Source: Massilia sp. Root351 (GTDB lineage: Bacteria > Pseudomonadota > Gammaproteobacteria > Burkholderiales > Burkholderiaceae_D). Taken from it: a stretch of DNA of 64,000 nt. The position numbers and the translations under genes are program-made. The notes beneath the pieces were generated by a model, which saw nothing but the letters and a program-made list of their open reading frames with translations, ran no database searches and was not told the DNA's origin. Numbering within the stretch: the stretch's first letter is position 1; every line of letters starts with the position of its first letter. Positions 18,099-27,385 of the stretch are shown here, one piece after another. The stretch is from the NCBI RefSeq assembly GCF_001425045.1, contig NZ_LMDJ01000012.1, positions 422,141 through 486,140 on the forward strand, read 5' to 3'.

Positions 18099-18587
18099 AT
18101 GACCCGGTCCATCACCGCCGCCGATGTCGAAGCCCTGGCCGACGCGCTGTCGGCCTGCGCCGACGCGCTGCACCGGCGCATCATGAAGGCGATCCGCGAT
18201 AAGCCGCCAGGCGGCGCGGCGCCCGCCAGCGTCAGCCTGGAGCAAGGCATCTCGCAGGGCGCGGCGCAGGCGCTGTTCGACAACGAGGTCGCGCTGCGCC
18301 AGCGCGCCAACCGCCTGTACGTGGACGCCGCCGTGCTGGCGGCGGCCGGCCTGGGCGAACCGCAGCGCGTGCTGCTGGACCTGGTGGCAGTGGCGCAGCG
18401 CCGCATCCGCCACGCCAGCCGGCTGAAGGACGTGATCGGCATCACGGCCGACATGCTGGGCCTGGCCGCCGCCATCGCGGCCGGCAAGCCCGAACATGTG
18501 CCCGCCGTCGCCGACAGCATCAAGGAGCACTACGCGCAGCTCAAGGAAAGCGGCGCGGGGGAGCGCACCGAAGGCAGCGCCGGCTAG
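18099..18587 (+). CDS. helical cytoplasmic protein of unknown function
   Basis: 162 residues without signal peptide or membrane segment, predicted almost entirely helical. ATG 18099 is preceded by GAGGAGA, which overlaps the stop of the lipoprotein gene; translation is likely coupled. Since the partner is exported and this protein is not, a direct complex is not obvious. No motif recognised. The much longer open frame upstream runs through the lipoprotein gene and was discarded. Confidence 0.65.
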   Translation: MTRSITAADVEALADALSACADALHRRIMKAIRDKPPGGAAPASVSLEQGISQGAAQALFDNEVALRQRANRLYVDAAVLAAAGLGEPQRVLLDLVAVAQRRIRHASRLKDVIGITADMLGLAAAIAAGKPEHVPAVADSIKEHYAQLKESGAGERTEGSAG

Positions 18588-18640
18588 CGCCGCGGCGGCC
18601 TATAATCAAAGACATGCCCCCTCTCCTCAAGGAGCGCAGC

Positions 18641-19522
18641 ATGTCTTACAAAAGCATCCTGGTGCACGTGGACGAAGCCCCGCGCGTGGCCGAACGCATC
18701 CGGCTGGCGGTCGAACTGGCGCTGCAGGACGATGGCCACCTGCTGGGCGTGGCCATGACCGGCATCGCCCGCGCGCTGTACCAGAACGCCATCGTCGACG
18801 AGCAGGACCCCAACCTGGCCCTGCACCTCAATTTCCTCAGGGAACGCGCCAACCGCGCGCTGGAGCAGTTCGGCCCGCTGGTCCAGCGCCTCGGCCTGCA
18901 GGACTTCGCGCAGCGCGTGGTGGACGACGACCCGGGCGCAGGCCTGAGCGTGATGGCGCGCCATGCCGACCTGGTGGTGATCGGCCAGGCCGACCCGGAA
19001 CACGTGTCAACCTCGGCCGGCAGCGACTTTCCGGCCCAGGTGCTGACCCATTCCGGCCGCCCGGTACTGGTGGTGCCGTACGCCGGCCTGCCGCTGCCCG
19101 CGTCGGCGCAGGGCGGTCCGGCGCGGCGCGTCATGCTGGCCTGGAACGCCAGCAGGGAAGCGGCGCGCGCGGTGCACGAGGCGCTGCCGCTGCTGCGGCG
19201 CGCCGAGCGCGTGCATGTCGCCGTGTTCGATGCGGACAACCAGCGCGCGCTGCATGGCGACGCGCCCGGCGCGGAGTTGCTGCAATACCTGGCGCGCCAC
19301 GGCATCGAGGCGGACGTGCTGCTGCGCCAGTCGCCGCGCGCCGGCCTGCTGAAGCGGCCCACCGGCACCGGCGAAGCGCTGCTGTCGCTGGTGGCCGAGC
19401 AAAACTGCGACCTGCTGGTGCTGGGCGCCTACGGCCACTCGCGCTTCCGCGAAACGCTGCTGGGCGGCGTCACCCGCACCGTGCTCGAGAGCATGACGGT
19501 GCCGGTGCTGATGGCGCACTAG
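18641..19522 (+). CDS. tandem-domain universal stress protein
   Basis: 293 residues made of two UspA domains. Domain 1 starts MSYKSILVHVDEAP and ends near PVLVVPY; domain 2 starts VMLAWNASREAARAV and ends with GAYGHSRFRETLLGGVT, the nucleotide-binding loop of Usp proteins (GG in place of the usual GS). Domain 1 lacks a clear loop, so only domain 2 may bind ATP. ATG 18641 follows AAGGAG at 18629-18634 with 6-bp spacing, better than an upstream ATG at 18614. Its stop is shared on the opposite strand with the next gene (CTAG at 19519-19522). Confidence 0.88.
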   Translation: MSYKSILVHVDEAPRVAERIRLAVELALQDDGHLLGVAMTGIARALYQNAIVDEQDPNLALHLNFLRERANRALEQFGPLVQRLGLQDFAQRVVDDDPGAGLSVMARHADLVVIGQADPEHVSTSAGSDFPAQVLTHSGRPVLVVPYAGLPLPASAQGGPARRVMLAWNASREAARAVHEALPLLRRAERVHVAVFDADNQRALHGDAPGAELLQYLARHGIEADVLLRQSPRAGLLKRPTGTGEALLSLVAEQNCDLLVLGAYGHSRFRETLLGGVTRTVLESMTVPVLMAH

Positions 19523-19878
19523 CCTTCCGACCAGGACTGGTCGCGGATCTTGGCCACCTGGCGCTGCGCCAGCCACTTCCACAGCTGCAGCGCGTCGGCC
19601 TGCGGCGCGCCGGCCATGCGGCGCGGGCTGGCCAGGGCGATCTCGCAGTCGCGGTCGGACCATTCGGCAAAACAGATGTCGCCGCCGCTGGCCACCTCCA
19701 CCTCGTACATCAGGCCGTCGTCGTAGCCGAAGCGCAGCACCGCCGTGCCGGGACCGCCATCCGGGCCGTGCGCGGCGCCGCTGTAGATTTCCGCCAGCGC
19801 CGCAGCCAGCTGGGATTCGGTCGGCGCGGCCACGTCGCGTCCGTCCGGGCGTGTCAACACTACCCATGCCTGTGTCAT
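19519..19878 (-). CDS. small acidic protein of unknown function
   Basis: 119 residues, cytoplasmic, Trp-rich (WVVLTRPDG, FAEWSDRD, LQLWKWLAQRQ). A strand-rich core AVLRFGYDDGLMYEVEVASG is followed by a C-terminal helix. It has the size and feel of single-domain immunity or inhibitor proteins, but no toxin gene is adjacent, so no function is assigned. A good Shine-Dalgarno (AAGGGGG) precedes the ATG. It converges on the UspA gene; the two stops share CTAG. Confidence 0.6.
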   Translation of the reverse strand: MTQAWVVLTRPDGRDVAAPTESQLAAALAEIYSGAAHGPDGGPGTAVLRFGYDDGLMYEVEVASGGDICFAEWSDRDCEIALASPRRMAGAPQADALQLWKWLAQRQVAKIRDQSWSEG

Positions 19879-20211
19879 TGACGTTCCCCCTTCTCAACTC
19901 GTTAGCATTCTTCTGGCGAATAATGTACCGGCTCGGGCAACTTTGCCATGATCCATGTCTAGCATGGGGCTTGAGGACGCTTTTCAGATCATGTATCGGT
20001 ATTTTTATTGTAGCAACTATATAAGCTGCCACCAGCGCGTCAAATGAATTCTTGCGCCGGTTGTTGGACTGCAACACCAAGCCTGTACCGCTGCCGAGAT
20101 TGCCCGCCGGGCCGTTCCGCTTCCGTGCGGGCGCGCACAGAGCGCCGTGCCGGCCGTATAATAAAAATCAATTGCTGTCCCTGTCCGCTGCCCACCCATA
20201 GGAAAAGCCCG
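19879..20211. other. 333-bp divergent intergenic region
   Basis: No gene is supported here. The left part carries the leader of the small 119-residue gene. The right part holds a perfect -10 TATAAT at 20157-20162 for the signalling operon, with no good -35. A GTGCG-GGCG-CGCAC palindrome lies at 20125-20138. It resembles the sites found at 30-45 kb, but its -10 starts 25.5 bp from the centre instead of 29.5, so it may be accidental. Confidence 0.5.
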
Positions 20212-22776
20212 ATGGAATTGGATGCCATGCCGCAGTTGTCCGCCCGCGCTCTGGCCGCCAGTTCGAACGGCGTGCTGATCGCCGACGCGCGCCAGCCTTC
20301 CTGCCCCATCATCTACGCCAACCCCGCGTTCTGCCGTATCACCGGCTACGGCCAGGACGAGCTGCTGGGACGCGACTGCCTGTTCCTGCAGGACACGGAC
20401 GGCGAACAGGCCGCCGCCGCGCTGCCGGCGCTGCGCCGCGCCATGGCCGGCGGCGAGGACGCGCGCATGGTGCTGCGCAGCCAGCGCAAGGACGGCACGC
20501 CATTCTGGAACGACCTGTTCCTGTCGCCGGTGCCGGACCAGCACGGCGAACTGGCGCACTACATCGGCATCGTCACCGACATCACCGAGCTGAAAGAGCG
20601 CGAGCAGCGGCTGGCCTTCCACAGCACGCACGACAGGGTCACCGGGCTGCCCAACCGCCACCTGTTCACCGACCGCTTGCAGCAGGCACTGCTGCAGGCG
20701 CAGCGCCACGGCGGCCAGCTGGCCCTGCTGTGCATCGGCATCGACAACTACGCCTTCATCAATGAAAGCCTGGGCCACGCCGGCGGCGACCAGCTGCTGG
20801 CCGGGGCCGCCGAACGGCTGCGCGCCAGCGTGCGCAGCGACGACACGGTAGCCCTGCTGGGCGGCAACGAGTTCGTCGTCATCCTGGGCGACGTGGCCAG
20901 CCCGTCGGACGCCATCTCGGTGTGCGAGACCATCTTCGCGGCACTGGCGCCTGCCTTCACGCTGCAAGGCCAGCAGGTGCATGCCAGCGCCAGCATCGGC
21001 ATCGTGCTCAGCCCGCAGGACGGGCGCGACGGCGCCACCCTGCTGCGCTACGCCGACATGGCGCTGACCCGCGCGCGCGAACTGGGCGGCGCGCACTACC
21101 AGTTCTTCGCCTCGGAAATGAATCACCGCACGCTGGAGCGCATCGGCATGGAGGCCGCGCTGCGGCTGGCGGTGTTCCGCGAGGAGCTGCAGCTGCGCTA
21201 CCAGCCGCTGGCCGACCTGCGCAGCGGCGCGGTGGCCAGCCTGGAGGCGCTGGTGCGCTGGCAACATCCGGTGCTGGGCCTGATTCCGGCGCAGCGTTTC
21301 GTGCCGGTGGCCGAAGAGGCCGGCCTGATCGGCGCCATCGGCGCCTGGGTGCTGCGGCGCGCCTGCCACGATCTGCGCGCCTGGCGCGACGCCGGCCTGG
21401 CGCCGGTGCGGGTGGCCGTCAACGTCTCGCCCAAACAGTGCCGCGACCGCCAGTTTGCAGCCCAGGTGGCCGCCGCGCTGGACGCGTTTGGCCTGCCGCC
21501 GTCGGCCCTGGCGCTGGAAATCACCGAGGCGGCGCTGCCGCAGGAGACCGCCGCCGGCGCCGACCAGCTGCAATTGCTGGAGCCGCTCAAGACGCTGGGC
21601 GTGGCGCTGGTGCTGGACGACTTCGGCACCGGCTACTCCTCGCTGAGCAACCTGAAGCGCTATGCCTTCGACGCCGTCAAGATCGACTGCGCCTTCATCC
21701 GCGACATCGTCACCGACAGCGGCGACGCGGCGCTGTCCAAGACCATCATCTCCATGGCCCACCTGCTGGGCATGCAGGTGGTGGCCGAGGGCGTGGAAAG
21801 CGAGGCGCAGTGCGACTTCCTGCGCCGCCACAGCTGCGACCTGATCCAGGGCTATTTCTTCGCCGCCCCGCTCACGCCGGACGAGGTGCAGACGCTGCTG
21901 CGCGAGGACCGCCGCCTGTCGCCGCACCTGCTGCGGGTGCAGAAGCAGCAGCGCACCTTGCTGCTGGTGGACGACGAGCAGAACATCGTCTCGTCACTGA
22001 AGCGCCTGCTGCGCCGCGACGAATACCAGATCCACACCGCCAACAGCGGCCAGGAGGGCCTGGACGTGCTGGCACGGCACGCGGTGGACGTGATCGTGTC
22101 GGACCAGCGCATGCCGGGCATGCTGGGCGCGGACTTCCTGCGCAAGGCCAAGGAACTGTATCCGGACACGCTGCGCATCATGCTGTCGGGCTATACCGAA
22201 CTGCAGTCGGTGACGGACGCCGTCAACGAGGGCGCGATCTACAAATTCCTCACCAAGCCGTGGGAAGACGAGCAGTTGCGCGGCCACATCGCCGAGGCAT
22301 TCCGGCTCAAGGAAATCGCCGACGAGAACGAGCGCCTGAACCTGGAACTGCGCACCGTCAACCACGAGCTGGCCTCGGCCAACCGCCGCCTGGAGGACGT
22401 GCTGCGCCAGAAGCAGCAGCAGATCAGCCGCGACGAGATCAGCCTGAACGTGGCGCGCGAACTGCTGCAGCACCTGCCGCTGCCGGTCATCGGCATGGAC
22501 GACCTGGGCATGATCGCCTTCATCAACGCAGCCGCCGACCATTTGTTCCGGGGCGGCGGCGCCCTGCTCGGCAACGAGGCCTGCGTGGTGCTGCCGGAAC
22601 TGTTCCCGGCCGGGGACGGCTTCGAGGCCATGGCGTCCGGCAGCCGCCGGGCGCCCGGCACGCACGAGGCCGACATCGACGGCGTGCGCTTCGCGGTCGA
22701 CGTCTACCCGATGGGCGCCAGTTCCACCTCGCGCGGCAGCCTGATCACACTGAGCCGCAAAGAGGAGGCAGCATGA
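20212..22776 (+). CDS. LOV-like PAS, GGNEF, EAL, REC, PAS signalling protein
   Basis: 854 residues. PAS 1 (about 10-125) is LOV-like: GRDCLFLQ carries Cys56 at the place of the photoactive Cys, with RKDGTPFW and SPVPDQHG behind it. The GGDEF domain (about 140-300) has GGNEF at 217-221, so diguanylate cyclase activity is doubtful, but the RxxD site (208-211) is intact. The EAL domain (about 310-565) keeps Glu345, NVSP, EITE, DDFGTGYSSL, KID and EGVE, so phosphodiesterase activity is likely. A receiver (Asp631, TKPW) follows, then a coiled coil and a C-terminal PAS. ATG 20212 follows AGGAAAAG; upstream in-frame codons cross the promoter. First gene of a six-gene operon. Confidence 0.92.
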   Translation: MELDAMPQLSARALAASSNGVLIADARQPSCPIIYANPAFCRITGYGQDELLGRDCLFLQDTDGEQAAAALPALRRAMAGGEDARMVLRSQRKDGTPFWNDLFLSPVPDQHGELAHYIGIVTDITELKEREQRLAFHSTHDRVTGLPNRHLFTDRLQQALLQAQRHGGQLALLCIGIDNYAFINESLGHAGGDQLLAGAAERLRASVRSDDTVALLGGNEFVVILGDVASPSDAISVCETIFAALAPAFTLQGQQVHASASIGIVLSPQDGRDGATLLRYADMALTRARELGGAHYQFFASEMNHRTLERIGMEAALRLAVFREELQLRYQPLADLRSGAVASLEALVRWQHPVLGLIPAQRFVPVAEEAGLIGAIGAWVLRRACHDLRAWRDAGLAPVRVAVNVSPKQCRDRQFAAQVAAALDAFGLPPSALALEITEAALPQETAAGADQLQLLEPLKTLGVALVLDDFGTGYSSLSNLKRYAFDAVKIDCAFIRDIVTDSGDAALSKTIISMAHLLGMQVVAEGVESEAQCDFLRRHSCDLIQGYFFAAPLTPDEVQTLLREDRRLSPHLLRVQKQQRTLLLVDDEQNIVSSLKRLLRRDEYQIHTANSGQEGLDVLARHAVDVIVSDQRMPGMLGADFLRKAKELYPDTLRIMLSGYTELQSVTDAVNEGAIYKFLTKPWEDEQLRGHIAEAFRLKEIADENERLNLELRTVNHELASANRRLEDVLRQKQQQISRDEISLNVARELLQHLPLPVIGMDDLGMIAFINAAADHLFRGGGALLGNEACVVLPELFPAGDGFEAMASGSRRAPGTHEADIDGVRFAVDVYPMGASSTSRGSLITLSRKEEAA

Positions 22777-23108
22777 GCAGTGCCAGCACCAACGGTGTCA
22801 GCACCGTAGTCGACCTGGACGATGCCAGCGCCGGCATGGTGCTGGCCGAAGCCTTGCTGGACGCGCACGGCGCCGTGCTGCTGCCGCCGGGCGCCGTGCT
22901 CAGCGACAGCAGCCTGAACTCGCTGCGCCGGCGCGGCGTGGCCAGCTGCAGCGTGCTGGTGCCGCCCGCGCCGGAAACGGCCGAACAGGCCGCCGCGCGC
23001 CGCCAGCAAGCCCTGCAGCGCCTGCAGCACCTGTTCCGCCACAGCGCGCAGGCGGAAGCCACCGGAGAGCTGCTGCGCCTGCTCGCCGATTACCGCAGCC
23101 GGAGCTGA
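22773..23108 (+). CDS. small signalling-associated protein
   Basis: 111 residues. The first 60 residues (GMVLAEALLDAHGAVLLPPG, then a bet-helix ending LRRRGV) match the small domain often found at the N- or C-terminus of HD-GYP and HDOD proteins; the same pattern GMVLARDLVSRDGLMLL occurs at the C-terminus of the REC-HD protein in this operon. The rest is a helical Arg/Gln-rich tail. ATG 22773 overlaps the previous stop (ATGA) and has AGAGGAGG upstream. Probable accessory partner of the HDOD protein that follows 2 bp later. Confidence 0.7.
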   Translation: MSSASTNGVSTVVDLDDASAGMVLAEALLDAHGAVLLPPGAVLSDSSLNSLRRRGVASCSVLVPPAPETAEQAAARRQQALQRLQHLFRHSAQAEATGELLRLLADYRSRS

Positions 23109-23110
23109 TC

Positions 23111-23947
23111 ATGCCGACCATGGAAGACGTCGCCCGCCGTGTGCAAGACTTGCCCTCGCTGCCTGCCGTGGTGGGTGAACTGCTGGCCTGCGTGGGCCAG
23201 GAAGGGCTGGACATGCAGGTGCTGGCCGGCAAGCTCGCGCTGGACCAGTCGCTGTCGGCCAAGACCTTACGGCTGGCCAATTCCTCGTTCTACGGCATGC
23301 CCTCGCGCGTGACCACCATCCAGCAGGCAGTGGCGGTGCTGGGCGTGCACAACATCCGCACCCTGGTGACGGCGTGCTCGATCACCGGCAGCTTCCGCAG
23401 CGCGGCCGGCAGCAGTTTCGACCTGCCGGCATTCTGGCGCCATTCGGTGGGCACGGCCGCCTGCGCCCGCGCGCTGGCGCGGCCGCTGCGCCAGAACCCG
23501 GACACCGCCTTCATCGCCGGCCTGCTGCACGACCTCGGCACGCTGGTGCTGGCCACCCGCTACCCGGAGGAATACGCACAGATGGAAGCCTACCGCCGCG
23601 AGCACGATTGCTACCAGGCCGATGCCGAGCGCGCCGTGTTCGGCTTCGACCACGCCGGCATCGGCGGCGCGCTGGCCGCGCGCTGGCAGTTTCCGCATCA
23701 GATACAGCACGCCGTCGCCAGCCACCATGACGCGGAAGGACTGGATGCGCCGTCGCTGGCCCTGGCGGTGCACCTGGCCGACGCCTTCTCGCACGGACTG
23801 GAATTTTCCGGCCGCAGCGACGAACTGGTGCCGGCACTGGGCTGGCAAGCCTGGCGCGCGGCCGCGCTCAGCGACCAGGTCTGCATGGAAGTGCTGGCCG
23901 AGTCCGAGCGCACCTTCCACGACCTGAGCCAGATCCTGGTCAGCTGA
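23111..23947 (+). CDS. HDOD-domain protein
   Basis: 278 residues forming one HDOD domain: LPSLPAVVGELL start, LRLANSSFYG, GVHNIRTLVTACS, FWRHSVGTA, GLLHDLGTLVL and the late SHHDAEG. HDOD proteins are non-enzymatic relatives of HD hydrolases acting as scaffolds in signal transduction, including cyclic-di-GMP networks. An HD pair is visible in LLHDLG, but the other metal ligands are not obvious. It lies between an accessory protein and a histidine kinase in one operon, so it likely links them. Confidence 0.88.
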   Translation: MPTMEDVARRVQDLPSLPAVVGELLACVGQEGLDMQVLAGKLALDQSLSAKTLRLANSSFYGMPSRVTTIQQAVAVLGVHNIRTLVTACSITGSFRSAAGSSFDLPAFWRHSVGTAACARALARPLRQNPDTAFIAGLLHDLGTLVLATRYPEEYAQMEAYRREHDCYQADAERAVFGFDHAGIGGALAARWQFPHQIQHAVASHHDAEGLDAPSLALAVHLADAFSHGLEFSGRSDELVPALGWQAWRAAALSDQVCMEVLAESERTFHDLSQILVS

Positions 23948-23969
23948 CGGTCAACCGAACGGAGCCGCC

Positions 23970-25478
23970 ATGTTCCCCAGCCACGCCAGCACCGCCGCCA
24001 CGTCCGCCGCCCCTGCGGCCCGGGCCGCCGACACGGTGCCCGCCTTCGACCTGTCGGCCTTCCTGGACGGCCATCCGGTGGCCACCTTCGTGATCGACAC
24101 CACGCACACCATCACCCACTGGAACAAGGCCTGCGAACACCTGCTGGGCTGGAGCACGGCGGAAATGGTGGGCACGCAAAACCACTGGCAAGCGTTCTAC
24201 CCCAAACAGCGCGCGCTGCTGGCCGACCTGATCGTGTCCGGCGTGGACCCGGCCGCCAGCGAGTACTACCGCGAAAAGCACAAGCGCTCGGCGCTGATCC
24301 CGGGCGCCTACGAGGACGAGGACTTCTTCCCCAATATCGGCGCCAGCGGCCACTGGCTGCACTTCACGGCCGCGCCGCTGCGCGACGCGGGCGGCCGGGT
24401 CGCGGGCGCGATCCAGACCCTGCGCGACGTGACCGAAAGGCGGGTGGCCGAGAACGCGCTGCGCAAGGCGCACGACAACCTGGAACACCTGGTGGAAAAA
24501 CGCACCGCCCAGCTGGCCGAGGCCAACCAGCGGCTGGAGGACGACATCCGCCAGCGCGAGCTGGCCGACGCCGAACTGCGCCGCCGCAACATCGAGCTGA
24601 CCGCGCTGAACGAACAGCTGGGCATGACCCAGCAGCAGCTGCTGCAGTCCGAGAAGCTGGCCTCGATCGGCCAGCTGGCCGCCGGCGTGGCGCACGAGAT
24701 CAACAACCCGATCGGCTACATCTTCTCCAACTTCGGCACCCTGCAAAGCTACCTGGGCAGCCTGTTCGACGCGCTGCAAGCCTACCGCGACGCCGAGCCG
24801 CACGTGGCCGACGCGGCCGTGGCCGAACGGCTGCGCGCCATGCGCGAGGAACTGGACCTGGACTTCCTGCGCGAGGACATCCCCTCGCTGATGAACGAGT
24901 CGAAGGAAGGCATCGTGCGCGTGCGCCACATCGTGCAGGACTTGAAGGACTTCTCGCGGGTCGACGCCAACCAGGAATGGGTGTGGGCCAATCTGCACCA
25001 GGGCATCGATTCCACGCTCAACATCGTCAGCAACGAAGTCAAGTACAAGGCCGACGTGGTCAAGCAGTACGGCGATATCCCCGACATCCAGTGCCTGCCG
25101 CTGCAGCTCAACCAGGTGGTGATGAACCTGGTGGTAAACGCGGCGCACGCCATCGGCGCCGAGCGCGGCACCATCACGGTGCGCACCGGCGCCGACGACG
25201 CGGGCGAACAGGTGTGGCTGGAAGTGCGGGACACCGGCGGCGGCATCGCGCCGGACAACCTGTCGCGCATCTTCGATCCCTTCTTCACCACCAAGCCGAT
25301 CGGCAAGGGCACCGGCCTCGGCCTGTCCATGGCCTACGGCATCGTACGCAAGCACAACGGCAGCATCACGGTGCACTCCACCGTCGGCGCCGGCACCACG
25401 TTTCGCGTGCTGCTGCCGGTGCGCCATGAAGAAGCGCAGCCCGGGCCAGCACCGGAGCAAGGACCAGGGCCAGCATGA
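23970..25478 (+). CDS. PAS sensor histidine kinase (HEINNP type)
   Basis: 502 residues, soluble. One PAS domain (about 28-160) is followed by a long coiled coil (165-230) and a kinase core with His242 in [15 protein letters not shown]-box [12 protein letters not shown]1 [11 protein letters not shown]-box FFTTK and G2 GTGLGLS. The HEINNP H-box and the insertion between H-box and ATPase domain also occur in the kinase at 27.4-28.7 kb. The gene overlaps the REC-HD response regulator by 4 bp (ATGA), its probable partner. Ligand unknown. Confidence 0.92.
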   Translation: MFPSHASTAATSAAPAARAADTVPAFDLSAFLDGHPVATFVIDTTHTITHWNKACEHLLGWSTAEMVGTQNHWQAFYPKQRALLADLIVSGVDPAASEYYREKHKRSALIPGAYEDEDFFPNIGASGHWLHFTAAPLRDAGGRVAGAIQTLRDVTERRVAENALRKAHDNLEHLVEKRTAQLAEANQRLEDDIRQRELADAELRRRNIELTALNEQLGMTQQQLLQSEKLASIGQLAAGVAHEINNPIGYIFSNFGTLQSYLGSLFDALQAYRDAEPHVADAAVAERLRAMREELDLDFLREDIPSLMNESKEGIVRVRHIVQDLKDFSRVDANQEWVWANLHQGIDSTLNIVSNEVKYKADVVKQYGDIPDIQCLPLQLNQVVMNLVVNAAHAIGAERGTITVRTGADDAGEQVWLEVRDTGGGIAPDNLSRIFDPFFTTKPIGKGTGLGLSMAYGIVRKHNGSITVHSTVGAGTTFRVLLPVRHEEAQPGPAPEQGPGPA

Positions 25479-26842
25479 ACTCAGCCATCAAACCCGCCGA
25501 CACTGCAGCAGACGCGGCAACCGCACCCGCCATGCCGCCGGCGCCCGCCGCGGCGGCCACCCTGCTGTGCGTGGACGACGAACCCAACATCCTGGCCTCG
25601 CTGCGGCGCCTGTTCCGCGCCAAGGGCTATCGCGTGCTGCTGGCCGAAAGCGGCGCGCTGGGCCTGGACGTGCTGGCAACGGAAAAAGTCGACCTGGTCA
25701 TCTCGGACATGCGCATGCCGGAAATGGACGGCGCGCGCTTCCTGGCGCAAGTGAAGGACCGCTGGCCCGACACCGTGCGCCTGCTGCTGACCGGCTACTC
25801 CGACATCCAGTCCATCCAGGACGCGATCAACTGCGGCGAGATCTACCGCTACATCACCAAGCCCTGGGACGACAACGACATGCTGCTGGTGGTGCGCCAC
25901 GCGCTCGAGCGGCGCGCGCTGGAGCAGGAAAAGCAGCGCCTGGAGGCGCTCACGCTGCGCCAGAACGAGGAACTGAAGTCGCTCAACCAGAGCCTGGAAG
26001 CCAAGGTCGAGGCGCGCACGCTGCAGCTGAAGCTGTCGCGCGACGCGGCGGTGGCCGCGAACGACAAGCTCAAGCAGAATTTCGTCACCACCATCAAGGT
26101 CATCTCCAGCATGCTGGAAATGCGCGGCGGCGCGCTGTCGGGCCACGCGCGCCAGGTGGCCGACCTGGCGCGCAAGATGGCCGCCAAGCTCAAGCTGGAC
26201 GCCAGGGAGATCCAGGACATCTTCGTGGCCGGCCTGCTGCACGACCTGGGCAAGATCGGCTACAGCGACGCCATGCTGGCCACGCCGCTGACCATGCTGC
26301 ACGGCGAGGAGCTGGGCCTGTTCCGCAAGCATCCGGTGCGCGCCGAGCAGCTCCTGATGCCGCTGGAGGATTTGCGCGGCAGCGCCGCCATCCTGCGCGC
26401 CCAGCTGGAGCGCTTCGACGGCAACGGCTTCCCGGACGGCCTGGCCGGCCTGGCCATCCCGCTGGGCGCGCGCATCCTGGCGCTGGCGGTGGACTATTAC
26501 AACCTGCAGCAGGGCGCCATGGTGCAGCGCCACCTGCGCGCCGACGAGGCCAAGTCGCTGATCGTCAACGCCAGCGGCAAGCGCTACGACCCCAACGTGG
26601 TGAACGCCTTCCGCCAGGTGGTCGACGGCGGCGCCGGCGACGAGGCCAACGGGGTGGAAATGCTGTCCGGCGAACTGGTGCCCGGCATGGTGCTGGCGCG
26701 CGACCTGGTCAGCCGCGACGGCCTGATGCTGCTGGCGGCCGACCACGTGCTGGACGCGCGCATGATCCAGCAGGTGCAGGACTTCGAAGCGAAGAGCGAG
26801 GGGCGCTTGTCGATACGGGTGCGGCCGTTCAAAGGGAAATAG
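25475..26842 (+). CDS. REC-HD response regulator, degenerate HD-GYP
   Basis: 455 residues. Receiver (28-145, phospho-Asp78, TKPW), coiled linker, then an HD domain of RpfG type. His224, His256-Asp257 in LLHDLGKIG and His286 in KHPVRAEQ are kept. The HHE that precedes the GYP loop in active enzymes is QLE (310-312), and GYP is GFP (318-320). Loss of two metal-ligand histidines makes cyclic-di-GMP hydrolysis uncertain. Residues 395-425 repeat the small GMVLA domain of the operon's second gene. It starts on the kinase stop (ATGA), so kinase and regulator are coupled. Confidence 0.88.
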   Translation: MNSAIKPADTAADAATAPAMPPAPAAAATLLCVDDEPNILASLRRLFRAKGYRVLLAESGALGLDVLATEKVDLVISDMRMPEMDGARFLAQVKDRWPDTVRLLLTGYSDIQSIQDAINCGEIYRYITKPWDDNDMLLVVRHALERRALEQEKQRLEALTLRQNEELKSLNQSLEAKVEARTLQLKLSRDAAVAANDKLKQNFVTTIKVISSMLEMRGGALSGHARQVADLARKMAAKLKLDAREIQDIFVAGLLHDLGKIGYSDAMLATPLTMLHGEELGLFRKHPVRAEQLLMPLEDLRGSAAILRAQLERFDGNGFPDGLAGLAIPLGARILALAVDYYNLQQGAMVQRHLRADEAKSLIVNASGKRYDPNVVNAFRQVVDGGAGDEANGVEMLSGELVPGMVLARDLVSRDGLMLLAADHVLDARMIQQVQDFEAKSEGRLSIRVRPFKGK

Positions 26843-26851
26843 GAGGAAACC

Positions 26852-27382
26852 ATGCGACGCATCCTGCTGCTGGACGATGAAATGAACGTGCTGATGGCGC
26901 TGCAGCGCTCGATGCGTGCGCAGCTGAAGCACCTCGATCTGCAGACGGAAATCTTCACCAATCCCTTCGAGGCGCTGCAGCGCGTGTGCGTGTGCGACTT
27001 CGACGTGGCGATCTCGGACTACCACATGCCGCAAATGAGCGGCGTGGCCTTTCTGCAGGCGCTCAAGGATGTCGCGCCCAACACGGTGCGCATGATGCTG
27101 ACGGCCTCCACCGAGTTCGAGACGGCCATCAGCGCCATCAACGAGGCGCACGTGTTCCGTTTCATCCCCAAGCCCTGGCAGCTGGCCGACCTGCAGGACA
27201 ATATCGGCGAAGCGCTGGCCATGCGCGACCGTCTGCTGGCCGACCAGGCCGCGTCGCGGGCCCAGCCGGCCCGGGACGCCTCCCAGCTCACGCCGCAGGA
27301 ACTGGAAGCGCAGCGTCTGGAGGCGGAGGAACCCGGCATCCTGAAGGTGAACCGGGCGCCGGACGGCTCGATTATCCTGTAG
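26852..27382 (+). CDS. single-domain response regulator with C-terminal tail
   Basis: 176 residues. A receiver (1-125) with acidic pair DDE at the start, phospho-Asp in AISDYHMPQM and FIPKPW is followed by a charged Glu/Gln-rich tail ending ILKVNRAPDGSIIL. There is no output domain, so it acts as a phosphate sink or protein-interaction module. AGGAGG precedes the ATG 10 bp after the REC-HD stop. Last gene of the operon; its stop is 3 bp from the stop of the convergent kinase gene. Confidence 0.9.
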   Translation: MRRILLLDDEMNVLMALQRSMRAQLKHLDLQTEIFTNPFEALQRVCVCDFDVAISDYHMPQMSGVAFLQALKDVAPNTVRMMLTASTEFETAISAINEAHVFRFIPKPWQLADLQDNIGEALAMRDRLLADQAASRAQPARDASQLTPQELEAQRLEAEEPGILKVNRAPDGSIIL

Positions 27383-27385
27383 CGC

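Noticed and set aside
19519..19878. Immunity protein of a toxin system
   Set aside because: Size and composition are suggestive, but there is no toxin, secretion gene or repeat next to it.
20125..20138. GTGCG-GGCG-CGCAC as a tenth site of the palindrome regulon
   Set aside because: The arms fit, but the TATAAT -10 starts 25.5 bp from the centre instead of 29.5, the sequence is very GC-rich, and the operon is not an envelope operon. Kept only as a weak candidate.
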